Below, piece after piece: positions 34,520 through 45,300 of a stretch of DNA of 64,000 bases (the first letter of the stretch is position 1; the number at the start of each line of letters is the position of its first letter). The position numbers and the translations under genes are program-made. This DNA is from Caenorhabditis remanei (taxonomy: Eukaryota; Nematoda; Chromadorea; Rhabditida; Rhabditidae), in NCBI RefSeq assembly GCF_010183535.1, contig NC_071331.1, positions 7,440,001 to 7,504,000 of the forward strand, given 5' to 3'. The notes below the pieces were generated by a model. The model worked only from the letters and a program-made list of their open reading frames with translations. It was not told where the DNA came from and ran no database searches.

Positions 34520-34820
34520 CATGAACATACTTGTCAACTGGGAGTTCTATGACAGGGCTATACGGGCCGAATAGCTAGTCGTTAATGTACCGGAGACCGG
34601 GGATTAAATGCCGAAAAACGAAAAAATTTCAAAAAAAAAATCATTATAGCCCGGCCAGCGGTACATTAACGACGAGCCATCCGGTTTTTATTAGGTCACA
34701 TCCATAGATCTCGACGAAATCTACATTTTGGTATACTTTTCAGCTCATGAAATTCAATTTGAAGCGAGTTACAACAACCTGTGTCGAGCCGTTTTGGTCC
34801 GTTGACAAGTTTGAAAAATA
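34520..34820. repeat. Palindromic repeat, relative of 30118-30470
   Basis: It runs from ACTTGTCAACTGGGAG to GGTCCGTTGACAAGT, so its ends are complementary. The interior has TAGTCGTTAATGTACCG and CGGTACATTAACGAC as inverted arms. A partial copy with the same TAGTCGTTAATGTACGG block lies at 34135-34300. Confidence 0.7.
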
Positions 34821-35372
34821 GTAACGAAAAAATTGAACTAGCATGCACATTACGAGAAAATAAGCTCTAAATTTCAAGAAAGTTTGAGAATTCGGCTATT
34901 CAAAAAATTCACGAAAATTTTTCCCAAAGAAATGTTGACTTTTCCAGGCAGAAAAGTTTCTCCTGTGATACATAAACTTTCCGATTGACATTTATTTCAT
35001 CTCTCATGACTACTGACGTTGATTTATAGTGTTCTTTTATGCGGCCCGTGTGAAAGCTCAAATTTTGATCAAGTTCAACTTTTTTGTTTAAAATGAATAA
35101 GAAACTAAAGTTCAACATTGATTTATGTAATGTTTGTGAATGAAATAATGATTTATTTTCGATTTTCAAGAGTGAACGATATTTATGAAAAAGCTTTGTG
35201 ACCACATAGCATTCCCCAAATTGGAAAAGGAAAGTTGGATTCGCATCTGAAAATCAGAAATTCGGCTTCACTGAAAACGCTTAAACACATATGAAATTGG
35301 AATACCATTACATTGACAATACCCTGCAGCAAGATATCCAATTTGGACTTTTCAGTTCAATGTGAGCAACTT

Positions 35373-35703
35373 TGAGACGGTACCACTGATTGTCCCACAA
35401 TGTAAATTATGTATAAACCATACAGAACAAAGGTACACCTTTATTTTTGTAGTTTAAAACTTTTTTGTACGGACACTCCCCAAAGAGTTATGATCATTTT
35501 AAGGAGACAGCTCAAAAATCACTCTATTTTGCACTGCAATTGGTCGATTTGAGGGAGAAATTACTTTATCGCTATGTAACTCTTTAGGGAGTAAGCGTAC
35601 ACAAAAGTCATCAACTACAAAAATAAAGCTCTATCTTTGTTCTGTATGGTTTATTCATAATTTATTTTGTGGGACAATCAGTGATACCGTAACACCCTTT
35701 CAA
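35373..35703. repeat. Palindromic element, family 2 (clec gene 1, last intron)
   Basis: 331 bp starting TTGAGACGGTACCACTGATT and ending ATCAGTGATACCGTAACACC. It shares the CACTCCC...GAGTTA arms with 23160 and 28912. It separates the penultimate and last exons of the lectin gene. Confidence 0.8.
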
Positions 35704-36764
35704 AGTCGGTAATTTTCAACTGAAAACTGCCTAGTTGTATATCTTACTGCATGGTACTGTAGTACACAACTCACTCCACAAAATCAATTTTCCCATCGTT
35801 CACAACATCTCCCATCATCACCATACATTGTTTCCCAGTTGTCGCACCAGCAGATGCATCTGTCATAAACTGATAGGCATCTAGGTTTTGAACACTTTTA
35901 TCCGTAGTAGTGAATCCCTGTTAAAAATTTCGAGATATAAGATTTCTTGAAAAAAAAGTTATGCTTACTTCTATACTCATACATTTCTTAGTTGTAGGCG
36001 TTGCCTGACATTCCGTGGTCCTCTGAGCGTCTACAAACGCGTTCAAGATACGTACATTTAACCGTTTTCTAAGAGCATTGAGTTGATCTGAATTAAAAAT
36101 TTTTTGAGATCAAACCTAGTATCACATAAATAAATCCACTTACAAACGAGCCGTTCCACTTCAGCAGCACTAGCCACACCACTGAATTCCAAATTGTATT
36201 TTTTGCAGAAAATTGAGGACTGAGAGTAGGAACTGTTGATGTACTGTGTGTAGCCCACCGCAATACACCAATCGATGCTTGGTCTTCTATAGAAGAAAAG
36301 TCTTCTTTGCATCTCTTCATAGCTGTAGAAACATTTTTCCTTAAACACCAAATTTTCACGCTTACAGAAAACTGAAAACTTCCATCCGGTGCCAGTGTAA
36401 GCTATGGTGTAGTTTTGAATCATGCCATCAGGAGTCGTTGTGGAAGCGTCACCCTGTAAAAGGTGTCTGACTGTGAATGTCAACTGACACTGAAAAGTAT
36501 GCCGTTTCTTTATATTCTGATATATAGGAATTTCTGTTCTTTATGTTTAATCGTTCTAATCAACGGATTTCAAGGACACGACTGCCGGACAAGCTTATAA
36601 AGAACCGTATATGACGCACACATACGTCCGTAGCCAGCTTTTGAAGTCCTCGCGCAGGCGCTTAGACGGTCCGCATTTCGTAACTGGCTGACTATTTGTG
36701 TTGGACCATGCGGCGACGCGGACACCTTCGGGGAGAGTGAACATGTAAATGCACGGTCCATGAC

Positions 36765-36848
36765 GTTTCGTAACTGCGACGTTTCGCAACTGCGACGTTT
36801 CGCAACTGCGACGTTTCGCAACTGCAACGTTTCGCAACTGCGAAATTT
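36765..36848. repeat. 16-bp minisatellite in clec gene 1 intron
   Basis: About five tandem copies of GACGTTTCGCAACTGC, the outer ones degenerate. The flanking 36570-36765 is also unlike the surrounding intron in composition. No coding is supported. Confidence 0.85.
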
Positions 36849-37566
36849 CGAAACTAAAACATTCACAACCATAACTGGCAATAGTTTAACCTAGCTTGGT
36901 CAAAAAACGAGATAACTTTTTCTTCTAATTAATTGTTTTCAAATATGTTCCCTAGCTCTTCGGTACACTCAACAAATATGCAAATGCGCTGTGGTTGCGA
37001 AACGTCGATTATTTTGCAGTTTCATCGAGTTCACAAAAATGTGATTGAATTCAATCAAGAATACTGAACCGTCTTTGATTACCTTCATCATTCAACTCAC
37101 CTCCGCCATCACGCCATCAAAAGTTGGTGGGTTCTCTCCTGCTGGGCACTTGTCCACTAAACTTTCATCCACCTGCATCACGAACTTTGCTAAAACTTCT
37201 TGGCTCAATACTGCTCACCTTCACTTTAAACGCCACCTTCGCCTTATCCTCTCTTTTTGTTTGCTGGACATACCATCACTGAATCCACAAGTGTAACATG
37301 TCTCAGTGTTATCTAGAACAGCCATCTGAAATCAGACCAGCTTCATGTAAGTAGCAATTACCAGAAATTACCACACAACTCTCTGTTGAGAAACAGGTTG
37401 GCACACACAAATTCCAAGTCAAGTCAGGTTGGGCCACACATTTGGAGAGACTCTCTGGTCTCCCCCAAACCTCTATCATTTTTTGAGTAGTTCCTTCACT
37501 ATTGGATGTCAAATCGATGAGAAGGAGAAAAAATAGAAACGGCGACATTGGAAGCAAAAAGTTCAA

Positions 37567-38137
37567 AATGAAAAGCTTGGGGCTCCGAAATTGGAATACA
37601 TTTCAAAATAAAAGAAATATGCTCTGACAGACGGTTACTAAGGGAGAGGGTAAAGAAAACGACGTCAGAGGGGAAAGCATGTGGAAAGCAAACTAAAAGT
37701 AACAGAAAAGTAATTGACCGAGCAGAGTGATAAGTTTATCGAACGGTGTCACTTGCAGCCGGTTGTTTCTTTTTATCAACTATCACGATTATATACAGTG
37801 GAGACACAAATTGCCACGATAAGAATTTTGATTCTAGACAAGGTTGTCATTAATATTTCAAAGTTGATGTTTGAATCTTTCGTTGTTTCACTATTAATAA
37901 AGACCTAACTTCGATATCACAAAGTTCTGCAACTGTAAATAAAATTCAAAAGAAAATCTACACCAAATTCTGTTTCATGCCATTGCCAAAATCCGAAGCT
38001 GTAACAATGTGGGTAATTTTGCGAGTCAAGTTTATAAAAAAATAAACATTTTATTGATTACGTAGAATTCGACTATGACCAAGCAAAGATTTTTTAATTT
38101 CATAGAAATAAAGAATCACACAGATGTTAATAAGAAA
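37567..38137. other. intergenic, clec gene 1 to DUF3557 remnant
   Basis: About 0.6 kb. The stretch near 37740-37815 (ATCGAACGGTGTCAC, CAGTGGAGACACAAATT) is repeated in diverged form at 39795-39870, suggesting an old duplication. No gene is supported. Confidence 0.5.
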
Positions 38138-38632
38138 CTAGAGTTTTACATTTGATTTATGCATCCAGGTTTTGAACATTTTTATCCACAATATTGAACC
38201 TCTGTGATTTTTAAGTATGTAGGATTTCCGAAATAAGAAATAATTATTAGGCATATTCCTGGTCTCGTTTAGTATCATAATTGGTAGACCGTAGACATCA
38301 ACATCCGATTGCAATCCTCCTCTAGAGTTTCTCGAAGTTACCAAGTTGGGATTTGGCTCATTTGTGTACTGGGTAATCACTCCCAGTCTGTAGATAGTAC
38401 CATCCAATTCAAACTTGTCCGACCGAACATTGGGATCCCTGATTCTAAGTGTCTGACTTCTGTGAACAGTCCAGAACAATGGGCAGCGGAAGTAGAGTTG
38501 TAGTCTAGACTTATTGATGCGTGAGATTTCAGCATTATCCAGAATTAACTTACCACGTCCGTATCCATGTAAAGAGCAACGAATTTTGCAGTTTCATGGA
38601 ACAACGACTTGGGACGGTTTTTCATAATTCTG
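38138..38632 (-). pseudogene. DUF3557-like (F-box-associated type) gene remnant
   Basis: Reading on the minus strand, 38632-38566 gives NRPKSLFHETAKFVALYMDT. After a short intron, 38520-38138 gives LQLYFRCPLFWTVHRS, FELDGTIYRLGVITQY and RGGLQSDVDVYGLPI. The GG followed by D-x-D-x-(F/Y)G is the hallmark I associate with nematode DUF3557 proteins. There is no start or F-box upstream, and the remaining frame runs out without further recognisable sequence. I read it as a gene fragment. Its normal role is not known from the sequence. Confidence 0.5.
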
Positions 38633-40231
38633 AAAGTTGTATCTTGTATACTAGAGTTCCTAATCATTAGTTAGTCATTTTTCGTCACGCGATTAATGAC
38701 GCAAAATGATAAGCAAAATATCATAATTTAAAAAACACAGTGTAATTTGACTATCGGAAATGAAAAAACAACTATCAAAACGACGTAAATGATTGATTCC
38801 GATACAAAAACAACTATTAAAACGACGCAAATGACTGAGAAAATGAGTTTTCATTTTAAAAATTTTCTGACATTCTTCCTTTTTTCTGCTCTAAATACTC
38901 ACGTTTCGGCTATTTACGTTCATACTATTTCGACTATTTTTTAAAAGTTTTGACGAAACAGCTGAATCGACTATCGTTTTCGTCATTTCCAAAATGATTA
39001 TGACTATATCGATAATCATTTCCTTTCGACTAGTTGACGTGAATAGTATGAATGACTATCAGTTTAAACTGATTTCGTCATTTATTTACACTGACTAGGA
39101 ACGTTATTGTATACCATCCGCTCAGACCGATTGCTTTGGCAACAGACTACCCCCTATGAGAGGTTGACCTCCTCTTAATTTGTACTCATTTTGCGAGGAC
39201 CTTACTGACGTGGCTAATCGCACTACTATTATTCCTGCGGATACCGTGTGGGAGAGGTAGAGGTCAGTCCTCCATTGCCACGTCATTAAGGCCAACAGTA
39301 AGGTCCTCGCAAAGTAAATACACATTAAGAAGAGGGCAACCTGGCCCGAGCAGACGTTCACTAAGAACAGGGAGGTCCGTTTTGTACAATTTAGAAAGTC
39401 AATAATCTCCGTATCAATTTGTTTTTTCGTTTGCTCAAAGTCTTCATTTTCTCCAAAACGTATCCGCATAGTGAGGGAACTGAACAATCATATTGATTAA
39501 TGCTTGAAAACCACTCCGTTCCATATTAAAGTTCTCTATCATTAGTGCTGAAATGATGTTCATCAAAAGTTTGATAATAAGCTATTCAAATTAACAGTTT
39601 CAAAAAGTACATGTATTAGTGAAAAATGAACTGAAGGTACTAAATACCATATTATCCGGACACTACCAACAAGAATACAATCCCAATTACTGCGGAATCA
39701 ATAACTACCAAGTTTGGGTTTTGATTTTTTCACATAATTGAAACAGTGATAATATGTGCATTATTTCTTTGATATTGCACAAATATAATAATTGTTTATC
39801 AAACGGTGTCATTCAAAAACTGGCAGCATCTTTTTATGAACTATTCCAATTATCTACAGTGGAGACACAAATTTTAATGCCGCGATAAGATTTTATAATT
39901 GACGAATTTTTATTTATGTTTCAAAGTTGCTGTTTGAAGATTTGGTATTTTAACCGATAATTGGTGGGTTTCCTTTGGTCGTCAATTTATATTGGAACTT
40001 ACGAAAGCTCTCCAGGAATTAACGTAACCTAGCGTCGATACTCTCAATGTTCTGAAACAGTGTATGAAATTTCACAAAGTGAAAACTCTATCAAATGCTG
40101 TCTCAAAACTCTTCACGACATTCTGTTTCATGCCATTGTCAAAATCCGAAGATGCAATAATATGGATAATATGGAGTTCAGAACATTTAAAAAAACATGA
40201 GAATTTATTTTAACTTCACAAAAACAAAGAA
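38633..40231. other. intergenic, repeats
   Basis: 38640-39110 contains AACTATCAAAACGACG and AACTATTAAAACGACG in direct repetition, and near-complementary ends (CCTAATCATTAG and GACTAGG). 39196-39312 is an inverted repeat with arms GCGAGGACCTTACTG and CAGTAAGGTCCTCGC. The open frame 39122-39487 spans this repeat and is probably not a gene. The remainder is A+T-rich. Confidence 0.55.
39196..39312. repeat. Inverted-repeat element (117 bp)
   Basis: The 15-nt arms GCGAGGACCTTACTG / CAGTAAGGTCCTCGC are exact complements at the two ends. A second pair, GACGTGGC and GCCACGTC, lies just inside them. MITE-like. Confidence 0.75.
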
Positions 40232-41100
40232 TCACGCAACCGGTTCCAGTCCACAAACAAACGCATATACTGGCAGTGACGTCGTGTCTCCACACCTGAA
40301 AAAGTTCAGTAAGTATCAGGGAGTACATACAACAAACATACTCTCCAAAGTCTTGTTTCCCATTATTGACACCGTCAAAAACTGTAACAATACATTGTTT
40401 TCCAGTAGTTGCACCAGCAGAAGAATCAGTGATCCAGTCATAGAATTGGAATGACGTCACGTCTTTGTCCATTGTGTCGAATCCCTGGAATTCCGTTTTT
40501 GGACAAGTCTTTCGATATTTTAAGTCAGAAAATCTTTTGATATTCTTTTGATAAAATCAAATTGATATTAAAATTTTGTTTCACTGCCATATTTATTAAA
40601 TCCCTGAAACCGTCTTCACCTGTACACTCATACATTCCTCGGTAGTTGGTGTAGCCTCACATTCAGCTGTTCTCTTTCCATCCATTCGTATGTAGAAGGA
40701 CATATTTTGTAAATTGGCATAAATTTTCCCGCCTTGATCTTAAAATGTACAAGATTTATCCATATTCACCCCTTTGTCACTTACAAACAACAATATCCAT
40801 TTCCCATTGACTCGTCACACCGCTCAAAATCCCTTTTCCACAGTTGTCGACAGCTCCCTGAACAGCTGCAGCATAGTTTAAAGGAGGAGATGTCTGAATT
40901 AAAGTAATACACCATCCATGGGACTCTCGCTGAACGAAAACAAAGTTTGGGGGGCATCGTGGAATTGCTGGAACATTGTTGTTATGAGAAGATGGTTTAA
41001 AAGAAGGCCAACTAACGCAAGTAGATGATAGACCAGATTGAATTGCTATACAAAACAGTATAAAAATAAATATACTGCGGAGAATCGCTATCTGTCGCAT
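40232..41100 (-). CDS. Secreted C-type-lectin-like protein, clec gene 2b (213 aa)
   Basis: Exons 41100-40785, 40738-40620, 40484-40342 and 40295-40232 join to 642 nt with matched phases. The protein begins with a signal peptide (SIFIFILFCIAIQSG). It has CPPNFVFVQRESHGWC, GKGILSGVTSQWEMD, GKRTAECEATPTTEECM, FDTMDKDVTSF and a final exon with C...FVCG. This is a lectin fold of nematode clec type. The exon sizes 119, 143 and 64 are identical to those of clec gene 1. It is immediately downstream of a truncated PAN-3 gene (41161-42105) that has the 5' exons missing here. So the ancestral fusion may have split, with a new signal peptide. Carbohydrate binding is not established. Confidence 0.78.
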
Positions 41101-41160
41101 TGTAAGGTGTGATGTCCGCCTAGGAAATAATTATTAGAATAAAAAAGTTTTGGTGGTAAA

Positions 41161-42105
41161 TTATAAAATAAATCTCACAGAAGCTTTAACATTATCGAAA
41201 GTCGGAGGGTTTACCCCGCTGGGGCAGTAGTCTAATGAAGTAGTGTCGACCTGAATCCAAAACTTCAACGTGCTAAAGTTGAACAAGTTTACCATGATTC
41301 GAAAGGCAACTTTGTTTCTTTCATCAGCAATTCCTGGAGTTACCGAGGTAACTCCCTCATAAGGACAGAAGTAGCACATATCTTTATAGTCAGTGGCTGC
41401 GAGCTGGAAAACAATTATTTATTCAAGGCCATTTCAGGGGATCAGAGCCAGGCACGTGACCAGCATAGTTGCACGGATGGCCATTTTTCAATTTCCGGAA
41501 TTGGAAGGAAAAAAATCCGGAATTCCGGACAACTATGGTGACCAGCCCCTACGTTTTTGAAGGGAATTCCTCCTTCCGCCTTCCGCCATCCACCTTGCGC
41601 TTTCCGCCACTTTTTTCCTTCCGCCTATCAATTTTTACCAAAAAAACTAAATTTAATACAAATATAACCTTTTTTAGGAGCGTTTTATAACAAATTATGC
41701 TCAAAATCGTCTAAAAAAAGGCATTTTGTTCCGTTTTCCGCTTTTTGGCACTTTTTTCTTCCGCCTTCTTCTTTCCGCAGAAATTTTTAAATTTCGTTTT
41801 CCGCCCAAAAATGTTCTATTCTGCCTTTCGCCTACCGACATCCGCAATTTCAAATACCAGATCCGCTCAACTCTGGTTCTGACGCGCCTAGTCGAGCCCT
41901 CGCTCCATTTTTGAAAAACAAATCTTACCGCACACAATGGAATCGCAACTGACTCCTTGCAAAATTTAATACAATCCATCCACTTCAAATCATTTCGAGA
42001 CGTACACACATCATAGCTTTCTGGTTTTCCCCACACGATCACTACTTTCTCCATGAACGAAGATGATAGGGGTAAGGTGAATGCCAAAAGGATTATACAC
42101 AACAT
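41161..42105 (-). CDS. PAN-3/CW-domain protein, clec gene 2a (5' half)
   Basis: Exons 42105-41929 (59 codons), 41403-41293 and 41250 onward, with a stop at 41161 if read through. It encodes a signal peptide (LCIILLAFTLPLSSS), then VVIVWGKPESYDVC, WMDCIKFCKESVAIPLCA, MCYFCPYEG, ERNKVAFRIM and CPSGVNPPTFDNVKAS. A good GT donor at 41178 suggests further splicing. The first in-phase route into 40232-41100 would fuse to a signal peptide, which is implausible. It may be a separate short secreted PAN-3 protein or a gene that lost its lectin half. Intron 1 contains the TIR element at 41464-41545 and a TTCCGCC-rich stretch. Confidence 0.6.
41464..41900. repeat. TIR element and TTCCGC-rich tract in clec 2a intron
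   Basis: CATAGTTGCACGGATGGCC at 41465 and CCGGACAACTATGG at about 41525-41540 are complementary ends around ATCCGGAATTCCGG. Downstream to 41850 is rich in TTCCGCC and TTTCCGC motifs. A longer relative is at 43913-44350. Confidence 0.6.
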
Positions 42106-42346
42106 TGTGACAATGTTTAGAAAGGAAAAACTTCAGAACTAAAACGAAATAAAAGTAAAGGAAAGCGCAAAGTTTGGTTACTAGGAAGTGTTGCTCCGAG
42201 AAACACAACTTTTTAAAAATGTTCGAGATCTTTGTGAAATGTTGTTAATGTCAATGAATTTTTCACATATATAACATCAGAATAAATTAATTCTCAATAA
42301 CAGTTTTTATTTCACATTGTCATTTTCTTCATGCAAAACATTTCAA

Positions 42347-45300
42347 TTATTTTCCTGTTCTATAATTCCACGCTTCAACTCCACATAAAACCGTGTAGGC
42401 GGGGAATTGAGTGTAAGAAGTGCAGCTGAAAACGAAAAAAGTCGATCGTTGTCTAAAACTTTGGAAAGTAACCTTTGCACATCAACGACCATTGGCTTGT
42501 CAAGCTCCGCCTTCAGAACAAGACAGTCATCTCCACTAGAAGTTCTGGCTCCTGCATTAGTCGCCCAGGTGTAGTAATCCAATTGGGCGTTGGGGTCCAT
42601 GAAGGTGAAACCCTGGGAAATTGAATATTGATTTGGACACGTATATTTATAATAGATTAGGAGAGATACGATTGACAGGGCCCGAATTGAAAATCCTCAA
42701 GGCGTTGGCTCAAGTCCTCATAAGGCTCCCATTCGGTCCAATTTTAGACCGATCTGACCAACTGTCTGCATACGCCATATTTGACGAAATTTTTTGAAAT
42801 TGAAATCGGCTGAAAACTGATATTTTTCCGGACAAGAATGGCAAAAATTCGGAAAATTCTAAAATTTGTGAAAAAATGTAATGCACACACTTCACGCACA
42901 AATGCGGACCTCGGTCGGTTGGCGGTCGGTCGGCGGTCGGTCGGTGGTCGGCCGACGGTCGTACCGATCCCGACCGGACCGAATGGATTCTTCTATGTCA
43001 GAAACGCCGTTTTTTTACAGAATGATAAGTTTATGGAATCCAAAAATCCACTCCCAAATTCCAAACAATATTAGCATTTGTTTGATATCTGTATTAGAAA
43101 CATCATATTTCAGCAGGATTATGCGAATTCTGGTTCTTGAACTTCCCTACCTGTTCAGTCATACAACTAGCCGTTTTTGGCGTTGCCTGGCAAGCCGACG
43201 TCCTCTTCCCATCGAGTCGCAGCGCAAAGGATTCATTTGGCACCGCGCGCCAACTAAGTAAATTTGAAAGCATTGCTGAAAATTTCAAAGTTTTTCTTTA
43301 CAATTTCCGATTTAGAAGCAACTAACTCTTAATCTTCTCCATTTCGGCTGCATTTGTTGCCCCGGTTAAAACCGAACCATTCTGATTGTCACAAGTCGTC
43401 ACAGCAGCATCATAACTGAATGAGGTGAATGGTCTGTCCGTGCTAACTTCCACTGACATGCACCACTGGATATTTTCTCGTTGCAGAAGAACAAAGAAAT
43501 CAGTCGGACACGCGTATTGCTCTGGAATCTTTTTTTTCTTCTTTTCTTTTTAAACCAATAAAATCTGACCGAAATAAGAAAACTCCCAAGTTCCGGCAGT
43601 GTACTTGATTGTGTAATTGACTCGATTTGGATTATCGTATTCCCCCGGAATAAGAAGAACACCGTGGGCATCTTGGTTGTCGAAAGTCGGAGGATTGAGT
43701 CCTGATGGGCAGGAAGAGGTGGAGAAATTGTTCACCTGGAAGAGTTGGATTAAATCTTTCTGCTTCAAAACTTTATTAAATGCAGTTAAAAAATGTTTTT
43801 CTGTTACCTTCAGGCAAGAGTGTCAGAATTTTTGTTCTGGAAAAAAATCCGTTTCATTCATGGCTTATCATATTAGAAGAGTTCTTGACATCACTACTAA
43901 AGCGGCTGAGCAGCAGAGTTGTACGGAATGCCATTTTTCAGTTTCCGGAATCCGGAATCCGGAACCGGAATGAGATTTTACATTTTCCGGAATACGGAAT
44001 CTGGAACCGGAATCAAATTTTCGAACTCCGGAATCCGGAATCCGGAATTAGAATACCGAAAAAAAACCCGGAATTCCGGAATCCGGAATTCGGAATGATT
44101 CGATAAATTTGCAAGGCCAAATCATTTTTTCGAGTATTTTTAATGATGAATAAAGTTTAAAACTACTTTTTAGGATCAAAACCGGAAAAAAGTACTATAG
44201 TTGTCTTTTAAACTCAAAAAAATTATAAATTTCAACTCCTGGATTCCGGAAACTCAAAAAACCGGAATATGGAATCCGGAACCGGAATGCTGAAAAAACC
44301 CGGAATTCCGAAATTTCGGAGTCAGGAATCCGTATTCCGGACAACTCTGCTGAGCAGGTACCACTAATCGAATGCTCAGTTCCTGGCCAGTAACAAGAGT
44401 CTGAGCGAGTACCTTTCTAGCTGACGTCTGGCTTTCAAATCAAAATGTTCTCTGGGCGAAATATGAATATAAAAAAACGAAATTGAAAAAACTATTCTTT
44501 ATATTACTTCTAAGAAACATGCGTGAAACCGCACGAATCGTAAGCTCAACAAAGAAAAAGTATGTTTCATTCATGGCTTTTGATGGTAGACGAAGAACGG
44601 TTGATATTATTTTGTAGATAATTTGAGAAAAATGCTGTTTGAATAAATACGAATTTCTCGCTGAATATTCAAATACTTCAAGAAAAGCAAATCATGACGT
44701 CATTATAATAATCTTTACTATTAACAAACACCAGATTCTGTATGTTTGTTTGTGTGTCGCCGATCCTACCGCCCTCCCTACTGAACCGATTTTCTTCGAA
44801 TTTGGACCAAAAGATCAGAAATTTTCTCTTAATGATGCCCGTCTTTTTCTTTTTTCAAAATTCTCAAAATGACGCCTTCTGAGCCAAAAACACTGATAAA
44901 GCATGGGGAATGAAAAACGGAAAAAGTGGCGTGAAACTGTCGGCCTAAGCGTCGTCATTTCTTTCTTTTCATCGGCCTGCATTTTCCGTGGCCGCATTGT
45001 TAGGGTTGACGTGTCGCCGCGTCCGATCTGGCAAGTTATGCGTCGTTGACTACAGTTAGTTTTAAGTTCGATCCCGGGTGACTAGAAAAGTTTTTTGCAT
45101 TTTTGTTGATAGGTTCGGAAAAGTAGAAGTTTCCGAACATGTCGTTTGTTTCCAGTGAGATCTACGTCACAAACAAATACGGACCGTTACCAAAAAAGGG
45201 ACGGCGACACACATTTTTTTTAATCATCGGATTCAGAAAAGATTGAGGTCTTAAAACGTTTCGTTTACTTCCAGGTTGATAGGTATCACAAATAGGTACG

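Larger units (their letters stand above)
32115..35182. other. intergenic, 3.1 kb, repeat-bearing
   Basis: No supported gene. It contains a short inverted-repeat element at 32660-32880 and palindromes at 34135-34300 and 34520-34820. 33000-34010 is plain A+T-rich sequence in which I see nothing. An open frame at 33119-33406 lacks homology cues. Confidence 0.5.
35183..37566 (-). pseudogene. PAN-3/C-type-lectin (clec-type) gene 1, single frameshift
   Basis: Seven exons are recognisable: 37566-37372, 37325-37219, 37172-37101, 36453-36144, 36087-35969, 35917-35775 and 35246-35183. A signal peptide (SPFLFFLLLIDLTS) precedes a PAN-3/CW-like domain (MIEVWGRPES, CVPTCFSTESC, CPAGENPPTFDG). The C-type-lectin domain follows, with IDWCIAVGY, EFSGVASAAEVERL, TTECQATPTTKKCM, FTTTDKSV, and a last exon with two cysteines ending CG. 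Exon 2 is 107 nt and leaves the frame two bases out, at a GAGAG tract about 37249-37254. Everything else, including the 72-, 119-, 143- and 64-nt exons, matches the paralogue at 40232-42105 in length. It is therefore either a very young pseudogene or an assembly error. Secretion is predicted; the ligand is unknown. Confidence 0.75.

Noticed and set aside
36570..36881. 103-aa frame with repeated RNVAVAKRRSCETS-like units
   Set aside because: Produced by the 16-bp minisatellite.
39122..39487. 121-aa minus-strand frame with a possible membrane segment
   Set aside because: Half of it is the inverted repeat at 39196-39312, and there is no splice or family support.
42881..43261. 126-aa plus-strand frame
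   Set aside because: It runs through a GGTCGG simple repeat and antisense lectin exon.
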